The notes under the pieces are model-generated. The model saw only the letters and a list, made by a program, of their open reading frames with translations, was not told where the DNA came from and searched no databases. Source: Mesorhizobium loti CJ3sym (GTDB lineage Bacteria; Pseudomonadota; Alphaproteobacteria; Rhizobiales; Rhizobiaceae). Taken from it: a stretch of DNA of 64,000 bases. The translations under genes and the position numbers were made by a program. This document shows positions 17,498 through 26,285 of this stretch, piece after piece (the stretch's first letter is position 1; each line of letters starts with the position of its first letter). The stretch spans positions 24,756 through 88,755 of the forward strand of contig NZ_AXAL01000031.1 in NCBI RefSeq assembly GCF_000472785.1, read 5' to 3'.

Positions 17498-17900
17498 CGT
17501 GCTGTAACCTTCCGGTCAAATCGGCAAGCAACGACATCTATGTCCGTCGTTGCTACTAACTTCAACAAGCCAATGTTGTGGTACAAGGCGTCATCGGTGC
17601 AGGCTAGACCGTTGCGCCAGTTGCTTGGCGTTGTCTACTAGCCCTCAGGAGAGGTATTTCGACCTCGGCTCGGACCTCCGGGCGTTTCCATGAACCGGGC
17701 ATAGGTGATTCTGGGCACAGAACGCCGGCACCAGGATCCCAGGCCATACACGAGGGGCATGAGCGCTTGCTATTCAGCCTGTCACCAAGCCTTTTTGCCT
17801 GCCTCTAATCCGCCCCGGCCTTGACAGAGCAGTGCTGCCATCCGATGCCGTCATCCGTTTTTGACATTCGCCGACTCTTGCCGGAGAAAACGAAAGCTCG
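17498..17900. other. 403-base intergenic region between MscS and the NodS/NodB-like gene
   Basis: Divergent promoter region. On the plus strand two exact TTGACA hexamers occur at 17821-17826 and 17861-17866, 40 bases apart, either of which could be a -35 box for the downstream gene, but no convincing -10 box follows. GGAG at 17882-17885 lies rather far from the ATG at 17901. I do not recognise a nod box or any gene here. Confidence 0.4.
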
Positions 17901-20126
17901 ATGGCCAACGATAATGCGAACGGCGGTACTGCTTCCGAAGCCCTTGCGTGGACCGCGTTGCGGAACGCCGCGTCGGATTGCGGCCGCGGCTCGCGCTCGA
18001 TCGATCCGCAGTCCCTGCGCGCGCTCCCCGCAGGACGTAAGTGGACACATGAGATCGCCAAGGTGATCTTCGACGGCCTAATGGCCGGAGGCCTGTCGGT
18101 GCCGGCGCAATTGGCTTCCAGGTGGGGCAGGTTCGGCAGCTCCCTCACCGAGTTGATCATCGAACTCGGCAAGGTCTGGGACAATCCCGCAGCGGGTCGC
18201 CGCGTCCAGTATCAGCTTGAGCAAATGCTTCTCGATGCCGACGATCTTGCCGTGCCGCGCAGGCTGGCGCGGACACTTGGAGTTCGCGTCGACGCACGCA
18301 ATCCGACCGCGATTGAACTCCCGGAAGGCATCGATCGAATTTATGCCTATCTGATGATGGACGGCCAGATCGAGGCTGTCTTGCAGTTTGGCGCGCTCGG
18401 GACAGTGACAAGGGATCATTGGATTGAGTTGATCCGGAATGTCGTGCCCGCTCAACGGCTTACAGACAGTACGGCAAGGCTTGCTGGACGATCAACCGTG
18501 CCGCAGGAGGGCGCCGGTGTCGACACGTTAAACACGCTTGCAGACGAGGCATTGTTGCCTACAGCCGAACGCCGGTCCGATCCGGACAGTCACTTCGGCA
18601 AGCTCGCCCAATTGGCCGCTGAAGCGCGGGAACTGGTCCGGTCGAGCGCCGAACCAGCACAGCCTCCTGCCGCGCCGCGCCGAGCACGGACCACGGACAG
18701 GAATGATCGCACGGCGTTCTGGAATAGCTATTTCGCGACCGAGGATCCGTGGAACTACGGCTCGTTCTATGAGCAGGAAAAATATGAGCGGCAGCTCGAA
18801 ATCCTGCCTGCCGGTCCCATCGGACGGGCGCTTGAGCTGGCTTGCGCGGAGGGCCACTTCACGCGGCAGCTGGCGTCGCGTGTGAGCCATTTGACCGCAA
18901 CCGACATCTCCGCCATAGCCATCGAGCGGGCCCGTGCGCGATGCAGTGATCGGCCTAACATTGAGTTCGGTGTGCTGGATTTCGCTGCAGACGCGCTGCC
19001 GGGTGAGATGGATCTGATTTTTTGTTCGGAAGTGCTCTACTATCTGGATGATCTCGCCGAGTTGCGGCGTATCAGCAGAAAATTCGCTGATGCGCTGGCG
19101 CCTGGCGGCAGTTTCATCAGCGCACACGCATTCGTCCTACGTGACAATGTTGAAAGGACGGGCTTCGACTGGAACACATTCGGTGCCCAAGCGATCTCGG
19201 AGACGCTGGCAGCGACCGAAGGCCTCGTTCTCGAGCAATCGATCCAGACCGAGCTCTATCGCATAGACCGCTTCCGCCGCCTGTCGCCGGACGATGTGGT
19301 GACGGAACCGGTGATCGATCATGTGCCAATCCGCGCGCCTATCGAAATCGGGGTCGCGCGAAATGTCATCTGGGGCGGGGCGCGGGCCTTGCGCCGCGAC
19401 GTCGCGCGTAACGAGCGGCGCCAGCGTATCCCCGTCCTCATGTATCACGGCGTCGCCGATGAAGGTCCGGCCGCGCTCGCCCGTTTTCGGCTCACGCCAG
19501 CCGCATTCGCCAGCCAGATGGCATGGCTGCGCGCCAATGGCTTTCATGCGATTAATTCAGAGCAGCTGGAAGGGTGCATCGCCAACCGTCAACCTTTCGT
19601 TGGCCGCCCAGTGCTCATCACCTTCGATGACGGCTTCCATAACTTTGCCGACCATGCGTGGCCGACCTTGCGTGCCAACGACCTGACCGCGGAAGTGTTC
19701 CTGGTGACGGACCTGGCGGGTGAAAGTGCACGGTGGGACGCCCACAGCGGTCCGCCGACGCAGCTTTTGGGCGCGGGGACGGTGCGACGCCTCGCTGCCG
19801 AAGGTGCGTTCTTCGGAAGCCACATGGCGACGCATCGCGCGATCGATGGTCTGTCGAGTTCCGACCTGGCCGCCGAGCTCCTGCGCTCTCGTATGTTCAT
19901 CGAACGGTGGACAGGTCGGCCAACCACGGCGTTCGCGGCACCCTTCTCTGTCACCGACCGACGGCTTGGCCGGCTGGCCAGGGAGTGCGGCTACCGGATC
20001 GGCTTCGGCGGCAGGCACGGGCCGGCCGACCTCGATTGCGATCCCATCGACCTTCCGCGCATCGAGATTCGCGGGGATCGCTCGCTCGATGACTTTGTTG
20101 CCATCGTCGAGGCCGTGCTCGAATGA
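17901..20126 (+). CDS. Three-part protein: unknown N-terminal domain, NodS-like methyltransferase, NodB-like deacetylase
   Basis: A 741-residue protein with three parts. Residues 1-270 resemble nothing I know. Residues about 273-460 are a NodS-type SAM methyltransferase: FWNSYFATEDPWNYGSFYEQ is the NodS hallmark, LELACAEGHFTRQLA is motif I, and FCSEVLYYLDD follows. Residues about 510-700 are a polysaccharide deacetylase: LMYHGVADEG, the catalytic TFDDGF at 575-580, the metal ligands in SHMATH at 640-645, and FAAPFSV. In Nod factor synthesis NodB deacetylates the end sugar of a chitin oligomer and NodS methylates the freed amine, so fusing the two would join consecutive steps. There is no chitin synthase (NodC) or acyltransferase (NodA) nearby. 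The likely product is another N-methylated amino sugar in a surface glycan (inference). Confidence 0.88.
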   Translation: MANDNANGGTASEALAWTALRNAASDCGRGSRSIDPQSLRALPAGRKWTHEIAKVIFDGLMAGGLSVPAQLASRWGRFGSSLTELIIELGKVWDNPAAGRRVQYQLEQMLLDADDLAVPRRLARTLGVRVDARNPTAIELPEGIDRIYAYLMMDGQIEAVLQFGALGTVTRDHWIELIRNVVPAQRLTDSTARLAGRSTVPQEGAGVDTLNTLADEALLPTAERRSDPDSHFGKLAQLAAEARELVRSSAEPAQPPAAPRRARTTDRNDRTAFWNSYFATEDPWNYGSFYEQEKYERQLEILPAGPIGRALELACAEGHFTRQLASRVSHLTATDISAIAIERARARCSDRPNIEFGVLDFAADALPGEMDLIFCSEVLYYLDDLAELRRISRKFADALAPGGSFISAHAFVLRDNVERTGFDWNTFGAQAISETLAATEGLVLEQSIQTELYRIDRFRRLSPDDVVTEPVIDHVPIRAPIEIGVARNVIWGGARALRRDVARNERRQRIPVLMYHGVADEGPAALARFRLTPAAFASQMAWLRANGFHAINSEQLEGCIANRQPFVGRPVLITFDDGFHNFADHAWPTLRANDLTAEVFLVTDLAGESARWDAHSGPPTQLLGAGTVRRLAAEGAFFGSHMATHRAIDGLSSSDLAAELLRSRMFIERWTGRPTTAFAAPFSVTDRRLGRLARECGYRIGFGGRHGPADLDCDPIDLPRIEIRGDRSLDDFVAIVEAVLE

Positions 20127-20139
20127 ACGATGAACTTGT

Positions 20140-20820
20140 CTATTGGGCGACTTGAGACACGGCTGACATCAGCTCCTGCGGGTTTGGCGCCCCAAACATG
20201 TATCGCCCACCCTCGGGAACCTCCGTGAAGCTCCAGCGAACGATCCCTTGCCGGTCCAGTAGGAACTGACCTACCAGTTGTCCGTGCCCCGTTGCCATCA
20301 TCTGCTTGTCGGCTTCGGTCAGTTCGTAATGGTCGATCTTGTCGAGGATTTCGCCGGCCGCCATAGGATCCATAGGGCCGGGCAACTCGCCTGGCATGTC
20401 GACCCGCATATTTTTTGCCACTGCCATCGCGACCTTGTATGGCCAGTTCGTCTCGTTTTCTGTGAATTCGAGATTGGGCAGTCCAAAAGCACGATGTGAG
20501 GCGCGTTCGGGGTCGGAGGCCGCAAGCAGATTAGGCATCGGGTGGTAGCGGAAATAGAGACGCGCCCGTTCGATCGGCGTGTTGACCACCGTTAGGCTCC
20601 CCACGCCTCTTTCGCGCAGCTCCGGATCAAGCCGCGCCTGGGCGGCGATATGGCGCCGGCAAAACGCACAATGCAGACCTCGAAACAGGCCGACCAGCAC
20701 CGGTTTTTGTCCGCGAAAGTCGTCAAGCGCGATCTTGCCTTCCTGGGTAATGGCGTCGAGTATCACGTTCGGCGCACGGTCGCCCGGTTGAAGCGGTACC
20801 AAGTCACTAGGCGCAGACAT
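20140..20820 (-). CDS. Peroxiredoxin-like (AhpC/TSA) thioredoxin-fold protein
   Basis: A 226-residue cytoplasmic protein of the AhpC/TSA group. After LQPGDRAPNVILDAITQEGK comes the active-site segment FRGLHCAFCRRHIAAQ, a CxxC pair instead of the single peroxidatic Cys of true peroxiredoxins, so it could act as a reductase or a peroxidase. The start ATG at 20820 has GGGAGG seven bases upstream; an in-frame TTG at 20826 is not needed. The gene converges on the NodS/NodB-like gene (13 bases between stops) and lies 18 bases after the large cyclase gene on the same strand, so it is probably cotranscribed with that. Confidence 0.85.
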   Translation of the reverse strand: MSAPSDLVPLQPGDRAPNVILDAITQEGKIALDDFRGQKPVLVGLFRGLHCAFCRRHIAAQARLDPELRERGVGSLTVVNTPIERARLYFRYHPMPNLLAASDPERASHRAFGLPNLEFTENETNWPYKVAMAVAKNMRVDMPGELPGPMDPMAAGEILDKIDHYELTEADKQMMATGHGQLVGQFLLDRQGIVRWSFTEVPEGGRYMFGAPNPQELMSAVSQVAQ

Positions 20821-20838
20821 GTCCAACCTCCCGCCCGG

Positions 20839-23800
20839 CTAGTCGAGAAAAGGCAGCACCACAAGCGCTTCCGGGTCGAGCCCGTGCTGGGCGCATATAT
20901 CCTGCGCCAAGGAAAAGTAGCGCTCGGCCTCGGCCAGATTGTCGAGGTCGAGATTAAGCGTTGCGAGACCATCATAGCACGGAAACAGCAATTGGGGCTC
21001 GCCCGTTTCGCGGGCGACATCCAGTGCTTCGTGGAAGAAGCCAACCGCCAGTTCCGGGCGGCCGTTGCACTGGTGGATCTGCCCAAGCACGATCAACGGC
21101 ACCGGCAGGTGCTCGCGCTGGTCGAGCGCTCGGTCGATCTCGATGGCCTTCTCGGCAGCAGGCACGCCCTCCGTTGGACAGCGATCCGTGAAAGTACAAC
21201 AAGCGACCGCCAGATTGGCGAGGAGGCGCGCCTGGAAACCCAAATCACCAATACGGCGCGCCACTTCAAGACCGCGCCGACAGACCTCCATCGCCCGTGC
21301 CGGATCGATGGTCGTGTAAAGCACACCGAGATTGGTGTAGCCGCGGCAGGCCGCGCCCAGTAGACCGGCGGCTTCGGCCAATTCAATGCTGCGCTCGACT
21401 TGACGCACGGCTTCACTGTTTCGCCCAAGGCGAGCCAGCGCAACAGCCTTGGTATTATGTGCCTCGGCAGTCACAAGAGTGGCGTCACCCCCCACCTCGG
21501 AGACCTGCTCCGTTGTCAGAGTACCTACGCAATCCAGCGCCGCGTCTGCCCATTTTGCCGCGAGAGCGTGATCTCCGCTCCGGAATGCCTGTCGGCCACG
21601 TTCTTGCCAGAGATGCGCCTGCTCGACCGGGGCATCCGCTCCATCCAGAAGCGCTGCCGCTTCGGCATAGCGGGATTCTGCGTTGTCCCGCTTGCCGACG
21701 TCCCAGAGCAGCCGACCGATCTTGCGCAGGACTCGCGCCGAAGCGACACGATCGGCTGACTCGCGATATGCCTGCAGCACCGTCTCGTAGTGCTGGTGCG
21801 CGATCTCGCGGCGGCCTGCGGGGCCGCTCAAATCGGCAATGCGCTCTGCAATTGCCAATTTGAGCGGTGTTTGCCCGATCGCGCCCAACGCGGTCAGTGC
21901 GCGCTCGTAGAAACGAAGGGCGTCGTCATTGGCGTATATTGTGCGAGCGCGATCGCCTGCCGCCTGCAGGTAATGCGCGCCCCGCTCCCGCTCGGCGCTC
22001 TGTGCGAAATGATGACCGAGCACGGTCAAATCCTCGAGCCGTTCCGGCTTGTCGCCAAGCAGGTGCTCCAAGGCGACACCGACCCGCCCATGGATGTCGG
22101 TCCGGCGTTGCAGGAGCAGATTCTGGTAGATCACGTCTTGCAGCAATGTTTGCGTAAAGCGGTACATCTGCGATGAGGCCGAACCTGATCCGGCAACTTC
22201 CTCGATGATCTCCGCATCGCAAAGCAGTTCGCAGCCGGCTTCCAGCCGGCCGGGGTCGGCTGTCACGGTTTTTAGAAGTGTGACATCGAAGCGCGGGCCG
22301 ATGACCGCGGCTTCCTGGGCCAACCGGCGCACCTCCTGGGGCAGCCGGTCGACGCGAGCAAGCAACATTGCCTGGATGGTGGCGGGAATGCCGGTTGCGA
22401 CGTCGCCTGCCACGGTCCGCCACCGCTGGCCCTCACGCATCAGTACACCGCGATCGATAAGGCCGCGAACGATCTCCTCTACAAAAAGCGGGTTGCCGCC
22501 CGCGCGCTCGAGGATCTGGTCGAGAAGCCCGCTTGCGGAGTTTACCCAACCCTCGCCGAAAAGCGCCGCCAGCAGACTGCGTCCGTCATCCCTGTTGAGC
22601 GGCGAAAGCCTGAGCGCTGTGTGACTGACCCGACTTGAATCGAGCTGGCCGTTGTCCGGCGCTGGACGATGCGTGACCAGCAACAGCAACCGCGTGCGCT
22701 CCAACCTGTCCATCACGAAACGCAGTGCCTCAAGCGACACGGCGTCGGCCCAGTGCAGGTCTTCGACGACAATCAACAGCGGCGACAACGCAAGCCGCCG
22801 TTCGATGATTGTGCGGACCGCGTAGAGAATTTGCCGCCGCAACTGCTCGGGCTCGACATGCTGCAAGGTGGCATCGGGGTCGCCAAGGCCAAGCACATGG
22901 TAGAGCAAAGGCATAAGCCGCTTCGCCTCCTCGCCCTGCAGGCCGAGATCGGTAAGCAAGCCTGCGAGCTTCCCCCGCATTTCGTCCCCATTGTCATGTT
23001 GCATCATCCCGGCGGCGCTGCGCACGACTGCGCCCAGGGCGCCGAATGATTGTTCGCCCAGCGGTGAGCACGTGGCCTGCCGCACCGCGACATTGCGATA
23101 ACGATCCTCGTCGCCGACGCGGGCAACGAACTCCTTCACCAGCCGCGATTTTCCGATACCGGCTTCGCCGACGAGGCGGACAAGTTGGGCCGAGCCGCCG
23201 CACGCCTGGTCAAGGCTCGCCAGCATTCTGTTGAGCTCCGCATCCCGACCTATTATCGGCGCACTGAGGCCGAGCGCTTCGAGCCCACGCGCTGCACGCG
23301 GCGCCGCAAGCGGTGCATCCAATCGATGGACGAGCACACTGCCGGCCTTGCCGCGAAGGACGACATCGCCCAGCGATTCGTAAGAGAAGGCATGCCGGGT
23401 CAGCCTGTGCGTGAGCTCGCCCACCAGCACCTCGCCCGGTGCGGCCAGCGATTGCAGGCGTTGCGCCGTGTTCACCGTATCACCCGTCACCGAGTAGGAT
23501 TTGGCGGTGCCGATGCCCAATCCGCCGGTGACGACCGCACCAGTGTTTATGCCGATGTGGAGTAACAGAGGCGTGCCGGAGTGGGGTGCGCTTTCGCCGA
23601 GCCGCGCCGTCCGGGCGATCATGTCGAGAGCAGCGCGAAGCGCGCGTTCTGGATCGTCCTCATGCGCGACAGGCGCGCCGAACAAAGCGAGCAGTGCATC
23701 GCCGATGAATTTGTCGACGAAACCACCAAAGTTTCGCACGGCCGCCGTCAATTCCTTGAATAATTCGTTCTGCAGCGCTTGCATGACCTCGGGGTCGAGT

Positions 23801-24138
23801 TGCTCGCTGAGTGTCGTGAAGCCGCAGAGGTCGGCGAACAGGACCGTTACCGTCCGTCGATCGGCATCAGAGACGGTGTGCGCCCCTTCTTCGCTTTCGA
23901 TGTTCGCAAGCAGCGACGGCGTTCGAGAAGGCGGCACAATGGCCCGGCTTGGTGTCGGAGCAGGCCGTTCGACGGCCTTTGCGGGCGCACCGACGCTTGC
24001 CCCACATTTCGGGCAGAACTCGAAATCCGGTGCGCAGAGGTAGCCGCAACTGGCGCATGGCACGGGCTGGCGCCTGCCACACTTCGGACAGAAAGCGTAA
24101 CCACCTTCAACCTCGAAACCGCAGCCTGAGCAGTCCAT
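20839..24138 (-). CDS. Class III cyclase with zinc ribbons, AAA ATPase and TPR repeats
   Basis: A 1099-residue multidomain protein. Residues 1-50 carry two zinc ribbons (CSGCGFEVEGGYAFCPKCG and CASCGY...FCPKCG). Residues about 95-265 are a class III nucleotidyl cyclase: metal Asp residues in LFADLCGFT and FIGDALLALFG, Lys in VDKF, and the TGDTVNTAQRL segment with the transition-state Arg. The purine-selecting Asp is replaced by Ser (SYSVTGD), common in this AAA-linked subgroup. An ATPase domain follows with Walker A GEAGIGKSRL and Walker B LLIVVEDLHWAD, then long TPR-like helices. The layout resembles LuxR/MalT-type signalling ATPases. It probably makes cAMP in response to an unknown ligand or partner protein. 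Confidence 0.92.
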   Translation of the reverse strand: MDCSGCGFEVEGGYAFCPKCGRRQPVPCASCGYLCAPDFEFCPKCGASVGAPAKAVERPAPTPSRAIVPPSRTPSLLANIESEEGAHTVSDADRRTVTVLFADLCGFTTLSEQLDPEVMQALQNELFKELTAAVRNFGGFVDKFIGDALLALFGAPVAHEDDPERALRAALDMIARTARLGESAPHSGTPLLLHIGINTGAVVTGGLGIGTAKSYSVTGDTVNTAQRLQSLAAPGEVLVGELTHRLTRHAFSYESLGDVVLRGKAGSVLVHRLDAPLAAPRAARGLEALGLSAPIIGRDAELNRMLASLDQACGGSAQLVRLVGEAGIGKSRLVKEFVARVGDEDRYRNVAVRQATCSPLGEQSFGALGAVVRSAAGMMQHDNGDEMRGKLAGLLTDLGLQGEEAKRLMPLLYHVLGLGDPDATLQHVEPEQLRRQILYAVRTIIERRLALSPLLIVVEDLHWADAVSLEALRFVMDRLERTRLLLLVTHRPAPDNGQLDSSRVSHTALRLSPLNRDDGRSLLAALFGEGWVNSASGLLDQILERAGGNPLFVEEIVRGLIDRGVLMREGQRWRTVAGDVATGIPATIQAMLLARVDRLPQEVRRLAQEAAVIGPRFDVTLLKTVTADPGRLEAGCELLCDAEIIEEVAGSGSASSQMYRFTQTLLQDVIYQNLLLQRRTDIHGRVGVALEHLLGDKPERLEDLTVLGHHFAQSAERERGAHYLQAAGDRARTIYANDDALRFYERALTALGAIGQTPLKLAIAERIADLSGPAGRREIAHQHYETVLQAYRESADRVASARVLRKIGRLLWDVGKRDNAESRYAEAAALLDGADAPVEQAHLWQERGRQAFRSGDHALAAKWADAALDCVGTLTTEQVSEVGGDATLVTAEAHNTKAVALARLGRNSEAVRQVERSIELAEAAGLLGAACRGYTNLGVLYTTIDPARAMEVCRRGLEVARRIGDLGFQARLLANLAVACCTFTDRCPTEGVPAAEKAIEIDRALDQREHLPVPLIVLGQIHQCNGRPELAVGFFHEALDVARETGEPQLLFPCYDGLATLNLDLDNLAEAERYFSLAQDICAQHGLDPEALVVLPFLD

Positions 24139-24492
24139 CGGACAGACCTCACCAGAGCATGATGCCGAAAAGTGTGAACCGGTTTTCGGACGACATCATG
24201 CTCTATCTCTTTGACTTAGAGACGGATTCAGACCTCAGATCGATTCGACCTGAAATCATCCGGCTCTAGGGGCCGTGACGGCGTGATCTTTCTACGCACT
24301 TCACGGCCAGGGCATTCACAGGATGAACCGATAGCCGTCGACCGGCAAGCGGCAGCGCAAATGGGCATCGAGCGATCAGTGTGGGTCCTGTGGCAAAGCG
24401 CTGCCGATTCGGGCGGCTGCATCGCCGTCGTTTGCAAAAGTTCCCTCTTACCCTCCGTCTTCCTGCTATCTTGGAGATGAGGAGACGGACCC
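24139..24492. other. 354-base region between divergent cyclase genes
   Basis: No gene. It holds the rhizobial palindromic element at 24154-24204 and its downstream tail (inverted bits around CAGACCTCAGATCGATTCGACCTGAAATC split over 24229-24256), then a second dyad, GGCCGTGA at 24270-24277 with TCACGGCC at 24300-24307. The leader of the cyclase at 24493 (24436-24492) contains the sequence that is copied at 15053-15115. GGAGACGG at 24481-24488 is the likely ribosome site. Confidence 0.55.
24154..24204. repeat. Rhizobial palindromic repeat element
   Basis: AGAGCATGATG at 24154-24164 and CATCATGCTCT at 24194-24204 form perfect outer arms of 11 bases; CCGAAAA and TTTTCGG form inner arms at 24165-24171 and 24183-24189. 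This pattern (AGCATGATG, AAAAGTGTGAACCGGTTTT, CATCATGCT) is, from general knowledge, a very common intergenic palindrome in Mesorhizobium, Rhizobium and Brucella relatives. Related cores appear at 43714-43742 and 48886-48910. Confidence 0.85.
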
Positions 24493-26262
24493 ATGAGCGA
24501 GAATCGTAAGCTAGCCGCGATCCTGGCTGCGGATGTGGTCGGATACAGCCGGCTCGCGAGCGCGGACGAAGATCGTACTTTGGCGAGATTGCGGGCACTG
24601 CGCAGCGACCTGATCGATCCGATAATCGCAGTCCACCGCGGACGGGTGATCAAGCGCACCGGGGATGGGGCGCTGGTTGAGTTCCGCAGTGTGGTGGATG
24701 CCGTGCGCTGCGCCGTTGAGATTCAGCACGGTATGGTTGAGCGCAATGCCGGCGTACCGCAGGACCGCCGCATCGAGTTCAGGATCGGCATCCATCTTGG
24801 GGATGTGGTCGAGGAAAGCGACGGCGACCTGATGGGCGACGGCGTCAACATCGCCTCGCGCTTGGAGGGCGTCGCAGCGCCCGGCGCCATATGCCTGTCC
24901 GAGGATGCTTATCGCCAGGTCAAGGCGAGGCTCGACCTCTCGGTCAGCGATCTCGGCAGCACACAGCTCAAGAACATCGCCGAGCCGATCCGGGTCTATT
25001 CGCTGCAAGTCGGCAGCGCCGGGACCAAGGCGGCCGCGACCCTGCAAACCGCGACGAGCCGGCCGGCCACGGCAGCGCCGAAACTGTCCATCGCCGTGCT
25101 GCCGTTTGCCAACATGAGCGGTGACGCCGAACAGGACTACTTCGCCGACGGCATCTCCGAAGACATCATCACGGCGCTGTCCAAACTGTCGCAGCTCTTC
25201 GTCATCGCCCGCAATTCGTCGTTCACCTTCAAGGGCCAGAACGTCCATGTGCAGGACGTAGGCACGAAGCTCGGCGTGCGGCATGTGCTCGAGGGCAGCG
25301 TACGCAAGTCGGGCAACAGGGTGCGCATCACCGCGCAGCTCATCGACGCAACCACGGGCGGTCATCGCTGGGCAGAGCGGTTCGATCGCGACCTCACCGA
25401 CATATTCGCGGTGCAGGACGACGTGACGCAGCAGATCGTCAGTGCGCTGGCACTCAACCTGACTGAGGATGTCCGTCTGCGGCTGGCGCCCGAGCACCCT
25501 CGCAACACCGAGGCGTATGACTGTTTCCTGCGCGGCCGGGAGCTGTGGCACCGGCTGACGAAGGAGACGAACCTTGCGGCTCGCGAGCTCTTGCAACGCG
25601 CAACCGAACTGGACCCGAATTTTGCCACTGCCCACGCTTTCCTCGCCCTCACGCACGGCATCGATTACCTGAACAGGTGGGGTGCGTCGCCGCCGGAATC
25701 GATGGCGCAAGCCGAAGAGGCCGCGACGCGAGCGGTAATGCTGGATGACAACGATCCCTGGGCGCACTGGGCACTGGCGATAGCCAAGCTGTACACACGA
25801 CGGCACGACGAGGCCGTCGATGAGGTCGAGCGCGCACTGGTCCTCAACCCGAACTTCGCCGAAGCGCATGTAAGTCGCGGCCAAACGCTGTACTATTTAG
25901 GCAGGCCCGAGGAGGCCCTCGAGAGTTTCGCCCGGGCACAGACATTGAACCCATACAGTCCGGACGTGCTTCTGCACTTCCAGGCATTGGCGTCGTTTCA
26001 ACTGGGACGGTACGAAGAGGCCGTTGACCTCCTGCTGCAGCGCTTGGCTCGCAATGCGATCACCGACGTCTCGCGCGCGCTTCTGGCCGCCTGCTACGGC
26101 CATCTCGGCCGTTTGCCCGAGGCCCGCGCCGCATGGCAGGATCTGCTTCGCGTCAATGCCGACTATTCGCTGGAACACCGTCGCAAAGTCTTGCCCTATA
26201 AGAACCCTGCCGATTTCGACCTCATGGTCGAAGGGCTCCGCAAGGCCGGTGTGGTGCAATGA
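24493..26262 (+). CDS. Adenylate/guanylate cyclase with TolB-like domain and TPR repeats
   Basis: A 589-residue protein of a type very common in rhizobia. Residues 1-170 form the class III cyclase: AILAADVVGYSRL (first metal Asp), VIKRTGDGALVEF (Lys and second Asp) and MGDGVNIASRLEG with the catalytic Asn and Arg. Residues about 195-330 form a TolB-amino-terminal-like domain (IAVLPFANMSGDAEQDYFAD, GVRHVLEGSVRKSGNRVRIT). The rest consists of TPR-like helices (PWAHWALAIAKLY, EAHVSRGQTLYYLGRPEEAL). It probably makes cAMP under control of the TPR part. The gene is divergent from the large cyclase and convergent with the next gene (23 bases between stops). A remnant of a similar gene start lies at 15053. 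Confidence 0.92.
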   Translation: MSENRKLAAILAADVVGYSRLASADEDRTLARLRALRSDLIDPIIAVHRGRVIKRTGDGALVEFRSVVDAVRCAVEIQHGMVERNAGVPQDRRIEFRIGIHLGDVVEESDGDLMGDGVNIASRLEGVAAPGAICLSEDAYRQVKARLDLSVSDLGSTQLKNIAEPIRVYSLQVGSAGTKAAATLQTATSRPATAAPKLSIAVLPFANMSGDAEQDYFADGISEDIITALSKLSQLFVIARNSSFTFKGQNVHVQDVGTKLGVRHVLEGSVRKSGNRVRITAQLIDATTGGHRWAERFDRDLTDIFAVQDDVTQQIVSALALNLTEDVRLRLAPEHPRNTEAYDCFLRGRELWHRLTKETNLAARELLQRATELDPNFATAHAFLALTHGIDYLNRWGASPPESMAQAEEAATRAVMLDDNDPWAHWALAIAKLYTRRHDEAVDEVERALVLNPNFAEAHVSRGQTLYYLGRPEEALESFARAQTLNPYSPDVLLHFQALASFQLGRYEEAVDLLLQRLARNAITDVSRALLAACYGHLGRLPEARAAWQDLLRVNADYSLEHRRKVLPYKNPADFDLMVEGLRKAGVVQ

Positions 26263-26285
26263 CTGGGTAAGGCCATGCGGCCGGG

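Noticed and set aside
17498..17900. nod box upstream of the NodS/NodB-like gene
   Set aside because: The repeated ATC-N9-GAT pattern bound by NodD is not visible, so symbiotic induction by flavonoids is not supported.
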